Shown here: positions 63,766 through 64,000 of the stretch, in pieces
Layout of the letters: each line of letters begins with the position of its first letter
Position numbering within the stretch: position 1 is the first letter of the stretch
Assembly (NCBI RefSeq): GCF_900114415.1
Contig: NZ_FOSZ01000010.1
Span: forward strand, 1-64,000
Direction of reading: 5' to 3'
Source of the DNA: Shimia haliotis
Lineage (GTDB): Bacteria; Pseudomonadota; Alphaproteobacteria; Rhodobacterales; Rhodobacteraceae
DNA length: 64,000 nt
Notes under the pieces: model-generated
The model's input: only the letters and a program-made list of their open reading frames with translations
Database searches by the model: none
Told to the model about the DNA's origin: nothing
Program-made: the position numbers and the translations under genes

Positions 63766-64000
63766 TTACTTGCGCAGGAATGCCCCGCCATACCCGGCGC
63801 TCTGCGCCGAACGCAGCGCCGCATCCGCGGCTGCCTGATCTTCAAAAGGCCCCGCCAGCACCATGCGCTGTACACTTCCGGCGCGCTCAACCTTGCCGAT
63901 CAGCACCGGCAACCCCAGCTTGCGGATTTTTTTGGCCGCAGCTTGGGCCTCGCGCGCGGAGCCATAGGTTGCCACCTGCACATAGGGCGTGCCTGTCAGG
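63766..64000 (-). CDS. SPOR-domain protein, C-terminal part (runs off the window)
   Basis: The frame is open through the right edge and ends with a SPOR domain: PYVQVATYGSAREAQAAA, then LPVLIGKV, RMVLAGPFEDQAAADAAL and GGAFLRK. SPOR domains bind denuded peptidoglycan at the division site. The upstream part is outside the window, so the protein could be an RlpA-like lytic transglycosylase or a DedD/FtsN-like protein. It is convergent with the membrane-anchored protein gene. Confidence 0.85.
   Translation of the reverse strand, partial: LTGTPYVQVATYGSAREAQAAAKKIRKLGLPVLIGKVERAGSVQRMVLAGPFEDQAAADAALRSAQSAGYGGAFLRK

Overview
This window is chromosomal DNA of a marine alphaproteobacterium of the Rhodobacteraceae (Roseobacter group). 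The evidence is the aerobic (CobG/CobF-type) cobalamin cluster, a GcrA cell-cycle regulator, a TTAA-N7-TTAA CtrA-type site, a LuxI acyl-homoserine-lactone synthase, a carnitine-to-betaine operon, a DmdC/DmdB-like acyl-CoA module and a dispersed GCCTCCGGCGGGAGT repeat. No rRNA, tRNA, transposase, integrase, phage gene or CRISPR array was seen. Genes are dense, often overlapping by ATGA or TGATG, and look like stable core-genome content.

Layout. 1-4.8 kb: end of an unknown gene, then an RND efflux pair. 4.8-10.6 kb: a WbqC-like gene, then a minus-strand carnitine operon (BKACE cleavage enzyme, lipocalin, carnitine dehydrogenase-thioesterase fusion, SDR) with a divergent CdhR-like regulator. 10.6-28.9 kb: cobalamin synthesis. 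cobQ, two Lin0512 genes and cobO lie on the minus strand with an NnrS-family gene nearby. A cobalamin riboswitch then precedes a plus-strand series: DUF1636, cobW, cobN, cobG, cobH, cobI, cobJ, (cobK on the minus strand), cobL, cobE, cobM, cobB, cobA, cobF. 29.2-34.2 kb: a signalling island with a REC/degenerate-GGDEF protein, luxI without luxR, a small unknown protein, and a membrane histidine kinase, Hpt protein and CheY-like receiver; a perfect CtrA-type site precedes the kinase.

34.3-48.4 kb is mixed: enoyl-CoA hydratase, an IorAB-like molybdenum hydroxylase, a beta-barrel-like protein with a doubtful 5' end, gap with a tiny downstream ORF, AsmA, an MFS pump, tyrA, an unknown membrane protein, gcrA, an ABC-2 permease and a MATE pump. 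48.3-58.9 kb: two PaaI-type thioesterases, two MerR-type regulators, an SGNH/GSCFA pair, and a beta-oxidation module (MerR, acyl-CoA dehydrogenase, 70-aa protein, GST, thiolase, FadB-like protein). 59-64 kb: MarR regulator, a frameshifted ABA4-like membrane gene, a Hint-fold protein, an acyl-CoA ligase, an unknown membrane-anchored protein with a peptidase-like remnant, and the end of a SPOR-domain gene.

How it fits together. The cob genes cover most of corrin-ring synthesis by the oxygen-dependent route (CobS, CobT, CobD, CobC, CobP/U and CobV must lie elsewhere). The carnitine operon feeds glycine betaine and acetoacetate into metabolism. The 52-59 kb module together with the ligase at 61 kb can activate and degrade acyl chains. 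The most promising unexplored points are the luxR-less quorum-sensing/phosphorelay island with its CtrA site, the paired Lin0512 proteins inside the cob operon, the periplasmic lipocalin and SDR inside the carnitine operon, and the GSCFA/SGNH pair.
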